The translations under genes and the position numbers were made by a program. DNA of 64,000 nucleotides, taken from NCBI RefSeq assembly GCF_015207605.1, contig NZ_JADEWO010000007.1, positions 124,001 to 188,000 on the forward strand, read 5' to 3'. Within the stretch, counting starts at the first letter, position 1; every line of letters begins with the position of its first letter. This document shows positions 26,480-36,244 of this stretch, in pieces. The notes beneath the pieces were generated by a model. That model was not told the DNA's origin. It saw only the letters and a program-made list of their open reading frames with translations, and did no database searches. The stretch is from Oculatella sp. LEGE 06141 (GTDB taxonomy: Bacteria; Cyanobacteriota; Cyanobacteriia; Elainellales; Elainellaceae).

Positions 26480-27257
26480 TCCCGTTTTGCCAAGCCGATG
26501 CCGTTTCCGTACCCAACGATTGGGGGCGATGCAGGTAATAGCTCGACCAGGTGACTGGACTGAGCAAGCGGCACGTCAACTGTCGCAATCGTCGGGGCAA
26601 GCGTGAGAAGGCAACATCATGACACAGTACCGTCACTGGATTAATAAACGTGGCATGACTTTGATAATTCAGATGAATCAATTGTTTGAGTTCATCCAAG
26701 GTGTAACCGCGCCGAACATGTCCCCACTCGGCCATCACGTCGGCTTCATCAGGACAAATAGGTTTCATCAATCCGTAATAAGGAAATCGCCAATTTTCGT
26801 TAGGCGTACTCATCAGGAAAAAGCCACCGGGTCGCAGAACTCGAATCATTTCTGATATGGCTTTTTGGTCATCAGGAATATGTTCTAAAACATCAAACAT
26901 GGTGACTGCATCAAATGAGTCATCATCAAAGGGTAGATTCGTTGCGTCGCCACAGACAAAGCGGACTCGTGCTTGCTGGTTGCGGTGCGATTCAGCATAA
27001 TCGGGATTGAAATCCAGGTTGGTGATGTGCGCTTGCGGATAGAGAAACGCCGTTAAACCGCTTTGTCCTCCTCCAACCTCAAGAATGGCTTGAAATGGGC
27101 GATCGGGCGCAATGCGATGAATTGCACGCATTTTTTCACGGTAAAAAAAGCCCTGGGTCAGCGGATCGGCAAACGGGTTATGTCCCAAAAAATTGCCCAA
27201 GGATGCTTTATACACTCCTTCTTTTTGAACGGAAGCAGGCGGGTGAGTTGATGTCAT
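26472..27257 (-). CDS. Class I SAM-dependent methyltransferase
   Basis: About 261 residues. Motif I reads ILEVGGGQSGLTAFL, motif II LDFNPDY, motif III CGDATNLPFDDDSFDAVTMFDVLEHI, and LRPGGFFLMSTPNE follows. It probably methylates a sugar in the glycan made by the surrounding cluster. ATG 27257 is chosen; a start at 27332 would add 25 hydrophobic residues of doubtful relevance. It overlaps the next gene by 8 bp. Confidence 0.8.
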   Translation of the reverse strand: MTSTHPPASVQKEGVYKASLGNFLGHNPFADPLTQGFFYREKMRAIHRIAPDRPFQAILEVGGGQSGLTAFLYPQAHITNLDFNPDYAESHRNQQARVRFVCGDATNLPFDDDSFDAVTMFDVLEHIPDDQKAISEMIRVLRPGGFFLMSTPNENWRFPYYGLMKPICPDEADVMAEWGHVRRGYTLDELKQLIHLNYQSHATFINPVTVLCHDVAFSRLPRRLRQLTCRLLSPVTWSSYYLHRPQSLGTETASAWQNGNE

Positions 27258-27347
27258 TGATCTGGTTAATGAACGATGCTTTGCTGTTTCAAAAATCTTG
27301 TATAGAAATAGGAAAGGGAGGGCGATCGCCAAACGATGAACGCACGC

Positions 27348-28640
27348 TTAAACTCCTTGACGATGCCTATTCTTTAGATAAAAAAGCACCCCTGATAGCA
27401 ACCCTGTGACTTCTATTAATCCGGTTTCAAACTCGTTTTTCAAAAGTTGTTTAAGCAACTGACGCGGCAGAACCTTGAGATAGTAAATGGGCTTTGACAC
27501 AAACAGTCGATGCAAATTGCCCCAGTGTCCGGACTCCGCAAATTGAATGAGGAGCGATGCCGCATTGCCACGCATATATTGATGCAATTGGTAGCCTAGT
27601 CCCTGCAAATCGCGGCGATGCTGGTGATATACCACAGCCGTTGGCTCGTAGCGGCAACTCCAGCCTGCGGCCAGCACCCGATACCATAATTCCGAATCTT
27701 CACTACAGCCGGAAGCGCCCGCCCCCAGCCGTTCATCAAAATCGCCGACTAAATCAAACGCCTGCCGCCGGATTGCCATATTGGCACCCGCACCAATGTG
27801 CCACACCGGAACGCCGCGATGCTGGGTCTGCTCAAAGAACTGCTGATCAAACACCAACGGCTGATAGCCACGGCTGAAGCCCCAGCGTTTTTCAAACAGC
27901 AGTTGTGCTTTAGTGTCCAGTTCAACGGGTAAGACGAGACCCGTTACAACCATCACCTTGGGATCGTGAAACCCCTGTTGCAATCGCTTGATCCAGTCTG
28001 GATGAACTTGAACATCATCATCTGTGAAGGCGATGATCTCGCCTGTACTATGCTCAATTCCGGTATTGCGGGCGATGCTCAACCCCGGACGCGGTTCCAC
28101 AACATAGCGGATTCCGGGCATTTGAGCCACCTGCTGACGAGTTGTATCTGAGGCTGGCGCATTATCCACCACCACAATTTCGGAGGGCGGATGGGATAGG
28201 GTTTGTAGCGCTTGCAAACAGCGTGCCAACGGTTCGGGGCGATCGCGCGTACAAATCACCACAGAAACAGACGGCATATCCCCTGTTATTTTCTGTTCCT
28301 CCTGTGCCTGGAGCATCGCCAAGGGCTGGTTTAACGCCAGAAGAGATTGTAAGTCAGGAGGCTCTGTGGTCGGCGATTGTGCTATTCCCGGTAAAGGAGC
28401 ATGGAAGCCTTGAGCCAGGAGGCGATCGCCCACCCCCGGAGCAATGGTTTGCACCATCAGGTTGGCTAGCTGGGTAGCAGGCATGGGAAGCTGAGCCGCC
28501 AGAATCTCCTGGTGCCCCAGGGGAATGCGGTGCCACCAAAATACAACATACAGCCCTTGATAATTTGGTTCGGCGGCTAAGGTAGGAACACCGTCACTTA
28601 ACTCCAGGTGGACAACCCTCCAGGGCTTAAAGCAACTCAT
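27348..28640 (-). CDS. Glycosyltransferase family 2 with extra N-terminal domain
   Basis: 430 residues. The first 120 are an unrecognised domain that also begins the paralogue at 33174-34394 (same pattern: hydrophobic strand, RIPLG or RPIGF turn, then LANLMVQTIAPGVGDRLL helix). The GT-A domain follows: SVVICTRDRPEPLARCLQ, EIVVVDNAP, GEIIAFTDDDVQVHPDWI (DDD metal motif), GAGANMAIRR and a YHQHRRDLQ tail. It should transfer a sugar from a nucleotide donor at the membrane. A C-terminal amphipathic region is present. Confidence 0.82.
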   Translation of the reverse strand: MSCFKPWRVVHLELSDGVPTLAAEPNYQGLYVVFWWHRIPLGHQEILAAQLPMPATQLANLMVQTIAPGVGDRLLAQGFHAPLPGIAQSPTTEPPDLQSLLALNQPLAMLQAQEEQKITGDMPSVSVVICTRDRPEPLARCLQALQTLSHPPSEIVVVDNAPASDTTRQQVAQMPGIRYVVEPRPGLSIARNTGIEHSTGEIIAFTDDDVQVHPDWIKRLQQGFHDPKVMVVTGLVLPVELDTKAQLLFEKRWGFSRGYQPLVFDQQFFEQTQHRGVPVWHIGAGANMAIRRQAFDLVGDFDERLGAGASGCSEDSELWYRVLAAGWSCRYEPTAVVYHQHRRDLQGLGYQLHQYMRGNAASLLIQFAESGHWGNLHRLFVSKPIYYLKVLPRQLLKQLLKNEFETGLIEVTGLLSGVLFYLKNRHRQGV

Positions 28641-28713
28641 CCGTATGGCCTCTTTCTGCGTTCAAAACAGGACGAACTGATATCAACTATGGGTTGGATG
28701 CTGAGAAACGATT

Positions 28714-29757
28714 TCATGGGATGGACGACACCAGAGCATTTGTATAGAGCGATCGCCCGCTCCAGCGCAAGCTATGCCACAGAAATAACGACATAACTGC
28801 ACGCACCGTTTTAGGGGACGGGCTGTGACGAAGCACCTCTTGAGCCTGAGCGATCGCCCGGTTGAACTGTCCGGCGGCAATCATCTGCTGCATCGTATCC
28901 ATTGACCAGCGGGTATACATCTCCCTGGCCAGGTTTAGCCGCTCGGTGGCGCGGGGTTCAGGTAAATAGCTCGGCAAGTAGGCGTCAATGATTTCAGTGG
29001 CAAGGCGCATCTCCTGGACTAACTGACCAGTAAAGGCAGAATCTTCCGTTAGCGAACCAGACCGCTTAACCCGATACAGCGCCAGCGGTTCGACCTCAAA
29101 CCAGACGGGATATTGTGTGGCAATTCTGACCCACATCTCCCAGTCTTCACCTGCCCGCGAAAAGCGCCGATCGAACCCACCCAGTTGTTCATAAACATCG
29201 CGTCGCACCACCATAGCAGGCGTAGCAAGCCGCTGGCCTGCCGCAATTTTTTCCAGCCAGTTGGCAAGAATGCCGCTGGTGGGTTGCTCTAACGGCGAGA
29301 AACTTTCCCAATGGCTGTGTTCATCCATGTAAATGTGCCGACAAAAAGCGGCACCTGTGTCAGGATGCTGCTCAAATCCTCGTTGCAGCGTTCGATAGAA
29401 CCCGTCTCGGACTACGTCATCCCCATGTAACAGGTGAATTAATTGACCGCGCGATCGCTGCAAGCACGTTTCAAAGTTGCGGATATAGCCGACGTTTTGC
29501 GGCTGGCGATAAAACGTGACACGGCCTTTTCCCAATTCAGTGACCACCGCTTCTGGATCATCCTGGGTTGAGTGGTCGTCTACCACTTCAATCTGCATTT
29601 CCTCAGCAACCGGGGCTTGTGCTAAAACGCTGGTCAGGGTTTCGCGCAGGTAAGCGGCACAGTTGTACGTGGGAATCATCACTGACCATAACGGTCGATT
29701 CGTTCCCTCTGGCACAGGAAGAATAGTGGCTCGGTGAGCCTGTTCGCTCATGATCAT
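28714..29757 (-). CDS. Glycosyltransferase family 2, tandem paralogue 4
   Basis: 347 residues, GT-A fold: WSVMIPTYNCAAYLRETL, EVVDDHSTQDDPEAVV, LIHLLHGDDVV (metal-binding DD), FCRHIYMDE, GGFDRRFSRAGEDWEMWVR (ED catalytic motif). It is one of four adjacent genes with the same layout. ATG 29757 overlaps the stop of the upstream paralogue as ATGA, so translation is coupled. The C-terminal helical third diverges from its sisters, which may set acceptor specificity. Confidence 0.84.
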   Translation of the reverse strand: MIMSEQAHRATILPVPEGTNRPLWSVMIPTYNCAAYLRETLTSVLAQAPVAEEMQIEVVDDHSTQDDPEAVVTELGKGRVTFYRQPQNVGYIRNFETCLQRSRGQLIHLLHGDDVVRDGFYRTLQRGFEQHPDTGAAFCRHIYMDEHSHWESFSPLEQPTSGILANWLEKIAAGQRLATPAMVVRRDVYEQLGGFDRRFSRAGEDWEMWVRIATQYPVWFEVEPLALYRVKRSGSLTEDSAFTGQLVQEMRLATEIIDAYLPSYLPEPRATERLNLAREMYTRWSMDTMQQMIAAGQFNRAIAQAQEVLRHSPSPKTVRAVMSLFLWHSLRWSGRSLYTNALVSSIP

Positions 29758-30830
29758 GATTGACCTGTGGTGTGTTGCAAAGCTGGACGACGAGAACGGG
29801 ATAGGGGCGATCGCAACTTTCTCCAGATTCCGCGCAGTGCCGCTTTGACAATGAGACGAACTGTCGTTCGCATCACCCGAATCGACTGGCTGCACTTCAG
29901 CGCTTCTTGCACATACAGCAGAGCCGTTTTCCTATCCGACTGTTCAAAGAACTGGCGGGCAAAGTTGAGGCTACCCACCGCACAGGCTTCTCTCGCTTGC
30001 ATCAACAACCCAATCGCTCGATCGGGCGGCAAATACTGCGGCAGGTAAGATTGCACAATGTCATTCGCCAGCCGCATATCCCGGATATAGGCACCCGATC
30101 GCACCGATCGACCACTGAGCGAGGTGGAATGAGAACGATAGATTGCAAGCGGTTCGACCACATAGCCCACCGGATAAGCCGCCGCAATTCTGACCCACAT
30201 CTCCCAATCTTCTCCACAGCAGGAAAAGCGACGGTCAAACCCGCCCAACTGCTCGTATACTTCGCGCCGCACGACGATTGAAGGCGTTTGGATAGGATGA
30301 CGTACCACAATCTTTTCCAAGCCCTGCTCAAACAGGCCACTGGTGGGTTGCTCTAACGGTGATAGCCGTCGCCAGTGGCCGTTCTCGTCCATGTAGATGT
30401 GGCGACAGAAGGCCGCACCGATCTCAGGATGCTGCTCAAACGGTTGTTGCAGAGTGACATAGAAGCCCGATCGCACGCCATCATCGCCATGCAGCAGGTG
30501 AATCAAGTGACCACGCGATCGCTGCAAGCAGGTTTCAAAGTTGCGGATGTAGCCCATGTTCTGGGGTTGGCGGTAGAAGGCTACGCGACCCTGTCCCACT
30601 TCAGCCACCACCGCTTCGGGGTCATCCTGAGTGGAGTGATCGTCCACCACCTCAATCTGCATGAGATCGGGTGCAGGAGCCTGGGCTAACACGCTGGTCA
30701 GGGTGTGGCGCAAGTAGGCCGCACAGTTGTAGGTGGGAATCATCACCGACCACAGGGGGCGATCGCACTCCTCTGGTACCGGGGCAATGGTGTCTCTATA
30801 AGCATGAGTGTGGGAGGGGGGCTGGGTCAT
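29754..30830 (-). CDS. Glycosyltransferase family 2, tandem paralogue 3
   Basis: 358 residues with the same motifs as its neighbours (WSVMIPTYNCAAYLRHTL, LLHGDDGVRSGFY, RRFSCCGEDWEMWVR). Its middle 200 residues are almost identical to paralogue 2, including the block TSGLFEQGLEKIVVRHPIQ, which implies recent duplication or gene conversion. The C-terminal 100 residues differ. ATG 30830 follows a GAGAGA ribosome-like site; an ATG at 30851 is possible. It starts within the last codons of the upstream gene. Confidence 0.84.
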   Translation of the reverse strand: MTQPPSHTHAYRDTIAPVPEECDRPLWSVMIPTYNCAAYLRHTLTSVLAQAPAPDLMQIEVVDDHSTQDDPEAVVAEVGQGRVAFYRQPQNMGYIRNFETCLQRSRGHLIHLLHGDDGVRSGFYVTLQQPFEQHPEIGAAFCRHIYMDENGHWRRLSPLEQPTSGLFEQGLEKIVVRHPIQTPSIVVRREVYEQLGGFDRRFSCCGEDWEMWVRIAAAYPVGYVVEPLAIYRSHSTSLSGRSVRSGAYIRDMRLANDIVQSYLPQYLPPDRAIGLLMQAREACAVGSLNFARQFFEQSDRKTALLYVQEALKCSQSIRVMRTTVRLIVKAALRGIWRKLRSPLSRSRRPALQHTTGQS

Positions 30831-30837
30831 AGTCTCT

Positions 30838-31923
30838 CTAGTGCCGTGCATTCTGAACGTTGGGTCTGCGGACGTTCTGCCGTAACCAGCGCTTGCCAAG
30901 CCTGGTCGAAAGCTGAGCGGCAGCAAAAAGGACGGTGGGCGATCGGCTACAGTTCAGGGCTTCTTGCAGTTGAGCGATCGCCCCAGTAACGTCGCGGTTC
31001 GCCAGCAGCTCGCGGGCACAATGAAGCCCCCAGAGTGCCCAAAGTTCCCTGGCTTTGTTAGAGAGTTGACCCGCAGCGGCAGGGGGCAAGTACGGCTCAA
31101 TGATTTCACTGGCTAACCGCACATCTCGAATATTTTGACCCGATCGCACCGATCGACCACTGAGCGAGGTGGAATGAGAACGATAGATTGCCAAAGGCTC
31201 CACCTCATAGCCCACCGGGTAGGCTGCCGCAATCCTGACCCACATCTCCCAATCTTCCCCACAGCAGGAAAAGCGACGGTCGAACCCACCCAACTGCTCA
31301 TAGACGCTGCGACGCACCACAATCGAAGGCGTTTGGATGGGATGGCGCACCACAATCTTCTCTAGCCCCTGCTCAAACAGACCGCTGGTGGGTTGCTCTA
31401 AGGGGGACAGTCTCCGCCAGTGGCCATGTTCATCCATGTAGATGTGGCGACAGAAGGCGGCACCCATCTCAGGATGTTCGTCGAACCTGCGTTGCATCGT
31501 CTGATAGAAGCCGTCTCGCACGCCATCATCGCCATGCAGCAGGTGGATTAAGTGACCACGCGATCGCTGCAAGCAGGTTTCGAAGTTGCGGATGTAGCCG
31601 ACGTTCTGGGGCTGGCGGTAGAACTCAACTCGTCCCTGTCCTACTTCTGCTACTACCGCTGCCGGGTCATCCTGAGTGGAGTGATCGTCCACCACCTCAA
31701 TCTGCATCTCTTCAGCAGCAGGGGCTTGTGCTAACACGCTGGTCAACGTTTCGCGCAAGTAGGCCGCACAGTTGTAGGTGGGAATCATCACCGACCACAG
31801 GGGGCGATCGCACTCCTCTGGTACTGGAGCAATCACGGCACGATGCAGAAACCGCTCATCTGTTGGCACGGGTGGACGAACCGAATTGACGCTGGCGAGT
31901 GGCAATGTACTGAGAATGACCAT
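30838..31923 (-). CDS. Glycosyltransferase family 2, tandem paralogue 2
   Basis: 361 residues. After a variable 40-residue lead it carries the shared GT-A core (CDRPLWSVMIPTYNCAAYL, EVVDDHSTQDDP, LLHGDDGVRDGFY, GEDWEMWVR). The core is near-identical to paralogue 3 and clearly related to paralogues 1 and 4. It presumably adds one sugar of a repeating surface glycan. The 136-bp gap upstream holds an inverted-repeat element. Confidence 0.84.
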   Translation of the reverse strand: MVILSTLPLASVNSVRPPVPTDERFLHRAVIAPVPEECDRPLWSVMIPTYNCAAYLRETLTSVLAQAPAAEEMQIEVVDDHSTQDDPAAVVAEVGQGRVEFYRQPQNVGYIRNFETCLQRSRGHLIHLLHGDDGVRDGFYQTMQRRFDEHPEMGAAFCRHIYMDEHGHWRRLSPLEQPTSGLFEQGLEKIVVRHPIQTPSIVVRRSVYEQLGGFDRRFSCCGEDWEMWVRIAAAYPVGYEVEPLAIYRSHSTSLSGRSVRSGQNIRDVRLASEIIEPYLPPAAAGQLSNKARELWALWGLHCARELLANRDVTGAIAQLQEALNCSRSPTVLFAAAQLSTRLGKRWLRQNVRRPNVQNARH

Positions 31924-31960
31924 TGAAACTCTTTGCTAAATGACATGAATCAAGATAGGT

Positions 31961-32028
31961 GTAGGGGCGAAGCATTCGGTAGACAATTTCTCGGTTGTTC
32001 CAGCTATATTTGAATGCTTCGCCCCTAC
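31961..32028. repeat. Palindromic dispersed element with 17-bp inverted repeats
   Basis: GTAGGGGCGAAGCATTC at 31961-31977 is matched exactly by its complement at 32012-32028, with 34 bp between. Words like GGGGCGAAGCATTCGG are abundant dispersed repeats in cyanobacteria. It lies between two glycosyltransferase paralogues. Confidence 0.65.
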
Positions 32029-32059
32029 CGAGACGTAAAAGATACTTTTCAAACACCCT

Positions 32060-33103
32060 CTAAAGACGGCTGAACCGCTTGCGGATGAACTGATTTAAAG
32101 GAAGCAGCAGTTCTCCTCCCACCATTTGCAGCGATTGCCTGGACAGCTTCGCCAGTAGCCGCAAGAAGGCTCGAACCACCGCTGGCGATCGGCTACAGTT
32201 GAGCGCTGCTCGCGTTTGGGCGATCGCTCCATCCACGTCATGCGTCGTTAGCATTTGTCTGGCAACGGTGAGGGCATACAGCGCCCAATGCTCTCTGGCC
32301 TGGTTGGCGAGTCTGTTGGCCTGTGGTTCGGGCAGGTAGGGCTGAAAGAGATCGATCGCCCGGCACACATCTCGAATGTTTTCACCTGTTCGCACCGCAT
32401 TTCCTGTATTGGAGGCAGAATGCATTCGGTAGGCGGCCAGGGGTTCTACTTCAAACCAGACAGGATACTGAGCCGCAATTCTCACCCACATCTCCCAGTC
32501 TTCTGTCCAGGTTAAGCGGCGATCGAACCCACCCAGGCGCTCGTATACCTCTCGTCGCACCACCATGGATGGCGTTTGCAGCCGTTGGGTGATGGCAATG
32601 CGGTCTAACCACTGGTCAAGAATGCCGCTTTTAGATTGCTCCAGACGAGAAAAATCCTGCCAGTGTCCCCGTTCGTCCATCAAGATATGGCGGCAAAACG
32701 CAGCACCAATCTCAGGATGGGTGGCAAAGGCGGATTGCAGTTTGTCATAGAAGCCCGATCGCACACAATCATCGCCGTGCAGCAGGTGGATTAAATGGCC
32801 GCGCGATCGCTGCAAACATGTCTCAAAATTGCGAACATGTCCCAGGTTCTCCGGCTGGCGATAAAAGGCAACCCGTCCTTGGCCGACCTCGGCCACCACC
32901 GCTTCTGGATCATCTTGAGTGGAATGGTCGTCCACCACCTCAATCTGCATGACATCGGGTTCTGGCGCTTGGGCTAAGACACTGGCCAGCGTTTCCCGCA
33001 AATAGGTAGCACAGTTGTACGTGGGAATCATCACCGACCACAACGGTCGATGATCGTCTGGCACCGGGGCAATGGTGGCGCGAAACTGAATTGGCTCATC
33101 CAT
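32060..33103 (-). CDS. Glycosyltransferase family 2, tandem paralogue 1
   Basis: 347 residues with the family core (HRPLWSVMIPTYNCATYLRETL, EVVDDHSTQDDPEAVVAEVG, LLHGDDCVRSGFY, ILMDERGHWQDF, TWTEDWEMWVR). It is the most diverged of the four tandem copies and is the first transcribed. The C-terminal helices contain the DVDGAIAQTRAALNCSRSP block also seen, altered, in paralogue 2. Confidence 0.84.
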   Translation of the reverse strand: MDEPIQFRATIAPVPDDHRPLWSVMIPTYNCATYLRETLASVLAQAPEPDVMQIEVVDDHSTQDDPEAVVAEVGQGRVAFYRQPENLGHVRNFETCLQRSRGHLIHLLHGDDCVRSGFYDKLQSAFATHPEIGAAFCRHILMDERGHWQDFSRLEQSKSGILDQWLDRIAITQRLQTPSMVVRREVYERLGGFDRRLTWTEDWEMWVRIAAQYPVWFEVEPLAAYRMHSASNTGNAVRTGENIRDVCRAIDLFQPYLPEPQANRLANQAREHWALYALTVARQMLTTHDVDGAIAQTRAALNCSRSPAVVRAFLRLLAKLSRQSLQMVGGELLLPLNQFIRKRFSRL

Positions 33104-33173
33104 CGTGTTACCTGGTTTGCATAATCAAGCTGTAATCATGTATGTCATTGTCAATGAATCTACGCTAACCTCA

Positions 33174-34394
33174 TCATGAAAACTGTTTCCGAATCGTTTC
33201 AGTGCGTCTGACGGAACGAGAGTAGGCACCCAAAAGCCCGACCACGCTACCCCACAGCTCCGCCAGGATGAAATCGGGCGGTAGGGTATGCCGTCCTCTA
33301 ACGCTCCTAAAAAGCTGTTGTATTAACGTTTGAAACCAAAACAGCACCAGTCGGAAGAACTGAACGCGTCGGGATGCATCTGTACGGCTGGATTTAACCA
33401 CAAATGCCATTAGCCCCAACCCCCAACTCCAGTATTGGCGGCGAAGCTGTTTCGTGTCTCGTCGATGCTGATGAAATACGAGATAGCGGGGTTCATACAC
33501 CAGTGGATAGCCTGCCCGAATCACCCGATAAAACATATCCAGGTCGCCACCGCCCGGCAGGGGCGCTCCGGTGTCCAACGCTTCATCAAACCCGCCGAGC
33601 TTGAGTAGAATCTCTCTGCGAAAGGCCATGTTGCACCCCGCGCCAAAAATGCCTGCACCGCAGGGGTAAAGGGAACTTCCCTTCAATGCCTGACCATAGC
33701 GAATTTTTTCAAAGCCGCGACGGAAGCCCCCCCGTTGTTCAAACAAGATCTGCGCCTCTGTGACCAGTTCATAGGGTAGAACCAATCCGGTAAACGCAGC
33801 CGCATCGGAATTTTCAGCCCACGCTTCCATTAGTCCATCCAGCCAATGGCGATCGACTGTTACGTCATCATCCAGGAAGGCTAAAATCTCACCCGTTGCT
33901 TCCTGCACAGCACGATTACGGGCAAAGTCTAACCCAGGTCTGGGTTCTCGGGTATAGCGAACCGTTGGCAGCAAATCCACCTGTTCCTTCGTTTGCTCAT
34001 TGGAGGGTGCATTATCCACTACCACAATCTCGAAGCGAGGGGATGGTTGCCCGTCAAGTTGCAGTTGTAGTAAGGTCTCTAAACACCGTGCCAGGTAATC
34101 GGGACGATCTTTTGTACAAATTGCCACTGTTACAGAAGGGAATGACGGTTGAGCGATGGGTGGCAACAGTTCCTCTTTCAGACTTTCCTGAATGAGCTTT
34201 GTTCCAACCGCCTGGGCAATCCATTGAGCCAGCTCGTCGGGGGCAACGGTCTGGGTGGAAGGGAGCGATCGCATCATGAACCCGATCGGTCTGCCGTTTC
34301 GCCGCACAATGAGCGCCACACCGTTCTCTGCCTCCGAGAGCATCAGGGTGGGTAAGGTCTGCGTCGTTTCAATCTCAATGATGGAATAGGGCAT
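33174..34394 (-). CDS. Glycosyltransferase family 2 with extra N-terminal domain
   Basis: 406 residues. It shares with the 27348-28640 gene both an N-terminal ~100-residue domain and the GT-A core: SVTVAICTKDRPDYLARCLE, EIVVVDNAPSNEQTKEQV, GEILAFLDDDVTVDRHWL, GAGCNMAFRRE, LPGGGDLDMFYR and VFHQHRRD. These two genes bracket the four tandem paralogues, suggesting a duplicated module. It probably acts at the membrane face on a lipid-linked glycan. Confidence 0.82.
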   Translation of the reverse strand: MPYSIIEIETTQTLPTLMLSEAENGVALIVRRNGRPIGFMMRSLPSTQTVAPDELAQWIAQAVGTKLIQESLKEELLPPIAQPSFPSVTVAICTKDRPDYLARCLETLLQLQLDGQPSPRFEIVVVDNAPSNEQTKEQVDLLPTVRYTREPRPGLDFARNRAVQEATGEILAFLDDDVTVDRHWLDGLMEAWAENSDAAAFTGLVLPYELVTEAQILFEQRGGFRRGFEKIRYGQALKGSSLYPCGAGIFGAGCNMAFRREILLKLGGFDEALDTGAPLPGGGDLDMFYRVIRAGYPLVYEPRYLVFHQHRRDTKQLRRQYWSWGLGLMAFVVKSSRTDASRRVQFFRLVLFWFQTLIQQLFRSVRGRHTLPPDFILAELWGSVVGLLGAYSRSVRRTETIRKQFS

Positions 34395-34401
34395 GGCTCA
34401 C

Positions 34402-36210
34402 CTAGTTTTCGCAGGCTTGAGTATTGCGATATTGCAAGTTGTACAAGTTGGTAAATAGCCCGTTCCGCTTCAGCAAATCCTGAAGATTGCCTTGCTCCAC
34501 CACGCGACCCCGTTCCAGCACAATAATCTGATCGGCTTCTTCAATGGTGGACAGCCGATGCGCCACTACAATTACAGTTCGGTCTTTGCTCAAGGTATTA
34601 AGGGCTTCCTGAATCAAATTTTCGGAAATGCTGTCGAGCGCATTGGTGGCTTCATCCAAAATCAAAATATCGGGATTGCGAACAATGGCGCGAGCCAAGG
34701 CAATTCGTTGCCGTTGCCCTCCCGATAGCCGAATGCCGCGATCGCCCACCTTGGTTTCGTAGCCGTAGGGAAGCTGGGTGATAAACTCATCGGCGTTGGC
34801 TAGTCTGGCTGCCGTAATTACCTCATGGTCGGTGACGGGCGATCGGCCATAGGCAATATTCTCGCGAATCGTGCCGCTAAACAGATAGACATCCTGGCTA
34901 ACCACGGCAATGCGGCTGCGCCAATCGTGAAGATTGAGTTGCTGTAACGGCCGATGATCGACGCAAATTTGCCCCACTGTGGGGTCATAAAACCGACAGA
35001 TTAAGTTGAGCAAGGTAGACTTTCCTGCCCCCGATGGCCCCACCAGAGCAGTGGTTTTTCCTCTGGGAATACAAAACGAAATATCCTGTAGCGCTGGCTC
35101 CTCCTGAGCCTGGTAACAAAAGCCAACCGCCTCGAAGGAAATTCCCGTTTCTAAGCGTTGAAATGCGCTATGGCCAGAGTGAATATAGGGCTTATCCGAT
35201 CGCTCCAGAAACGACATGACATCCTCGACCGAACTCGTCAAACTCATCAACGTAATTCGAGCAGAATCAAACTGCTTCACCTTGGGCTGGAGACGATAGA
35301 GAATGAAAATAAACGTGAGCAACGTTGGCAATGCCGCCTGGTTTTGCAGCAGGGCAATGACCAGAATACAGAGCAGTAACAGCGCTGAGAGGATTTCGGA
35401 AAGGGGGTTAACGATGCCAGAGAGCAAATCGAGCTGGAGAAAAACATCACGAACTTTAATGGAAGCGTGATCAAACCGTTCCTGCTCATCTGCTTCACGG
35501 CCAAACAGCCGAATCACCTTCATACCGCCAAAGCCTTCCCACATGCGGCTAGCCAAAACTTTGTTGAGCTGAACAGCTTGCTGCCCATACAGTTTGGCGT
35601 TACGAGCGACGACATGAATGGTCAGTGAAATGAGTAACATTGCCGTACCCACCAGCAGGGTTAGCTGCCAGGAGATGAGCACCATCAATACAACAAACAC
35701 CAGAATTGTGCAGACGCTAATAATTAGATTCACCAGCAAGCTCAAGGCTTTGCCCGTCTGCCAGGTTTCCGTTGCCAGCGTATTCAACAGTTTTCCTGAT
35801 TCTTGACCCTCAAAAAAACTGTAGCTGACGTTCAAAAGCTGGTCAAACACGCCTGAACGCAATCGATGGGTAATTCGAGAATTGAGCCAGGAAAAAACGG
35901 CAGTGTTGCTATAGGCAAGAATGTTTTTGACTAAAATACTGCCAAAAATCAATGCGGCAATGACTATAAATCGGTAATCTGAAGCGACCTGAGTGAGCAA
36001 CCTGTCAAACGCATTGACAAAGAAAAAGCTGTTGCTGGTTCCGGTATTGGCCTGCTGCAAGCTTTGTAGTAGTGGAATAAATAAACTGATTCCCAACCCT
36101 TCAGAAAGAGACGACAAAATCCCTAGCGTCACAATCACTGGCATTGCCCAGGGATAAAGCCTGAGTAAGGGGATCAATGGTTTAATTGACTCTGGAAGCT
36201 TAATCATCAT
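34402..36210 (-). CDS. ABC exporter, fused permease and ATPase (MsbA-like)
   Basis: 602 residues. The N-terminal 330 hold six membrane helices of a type-IV exporter (VLMVLISWQLTLLVGTAML among them). The C-terminal ATPase has Walker A GPSGAGKST (about 397-405), Q-loop VSQDVYLFSGTIRENI, signature LSGGQRQRIALARA, Walker B ILILDEATNALD and the VAHRLST switch. It likely flips or exports a lipid-linked glycan made by the surrounding transferases. Length is normal. It starts 34 bp after the upstream gene's stop. Confidence 0.88.
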   Translation of the reverse strand: MMIKLPESIKPLIPLLRLYPWAMPVIVTLGILSSLSEGLGISLFIPLLQSLQQANTGTSNSFFFVNAFDRLLTQVASDYRFIVIAALIFGSILVKNILAYSNTAVFSWLNSRITHRLRSGVFDQLLNVSYSFFEGQESGKLLNTLATETWQTGKALSLLVNLIISVCTILVFVVLMVLISWQLTLLVGTAMLLISLTIHVVARNAKLYGQQAVQLNKVLASRMWEGFGGMKVIRLFGREADEQERFDHASIKVRDVFLQLDLLSGIVNPLSEILSALLLLCILVIALLQNQAALPTLLTFIFILYRLQPKVKQFDSARITLMSLTSSVEDVMSFLERSDKPYIHSGHSAFQRLETGISFEAVGFCYQAQEEPALQDISFCIPRGKTTALVGPSGAGKSTLLNLICRFYDPTVGQICVDHRPLQQLNLHDWRSRIAVVSQDVYLFSGTIRENIAYGRSPVTDHEVITAARLANADEFITQLPYGYETKVGDRGIRLSGGQRQRIALARAIVRNPDILILDEATNALDSISENLIQEALNTLSKDRTVIVVAHRLSTIEEADQIIVLERGRVVEQGNLQDLLKRNGLFTNLYNLQYRNTQACEN

Positions 36211-36244
36211 TCACTGCTACACGCTTTAGCCTCATGGCTTGTTC

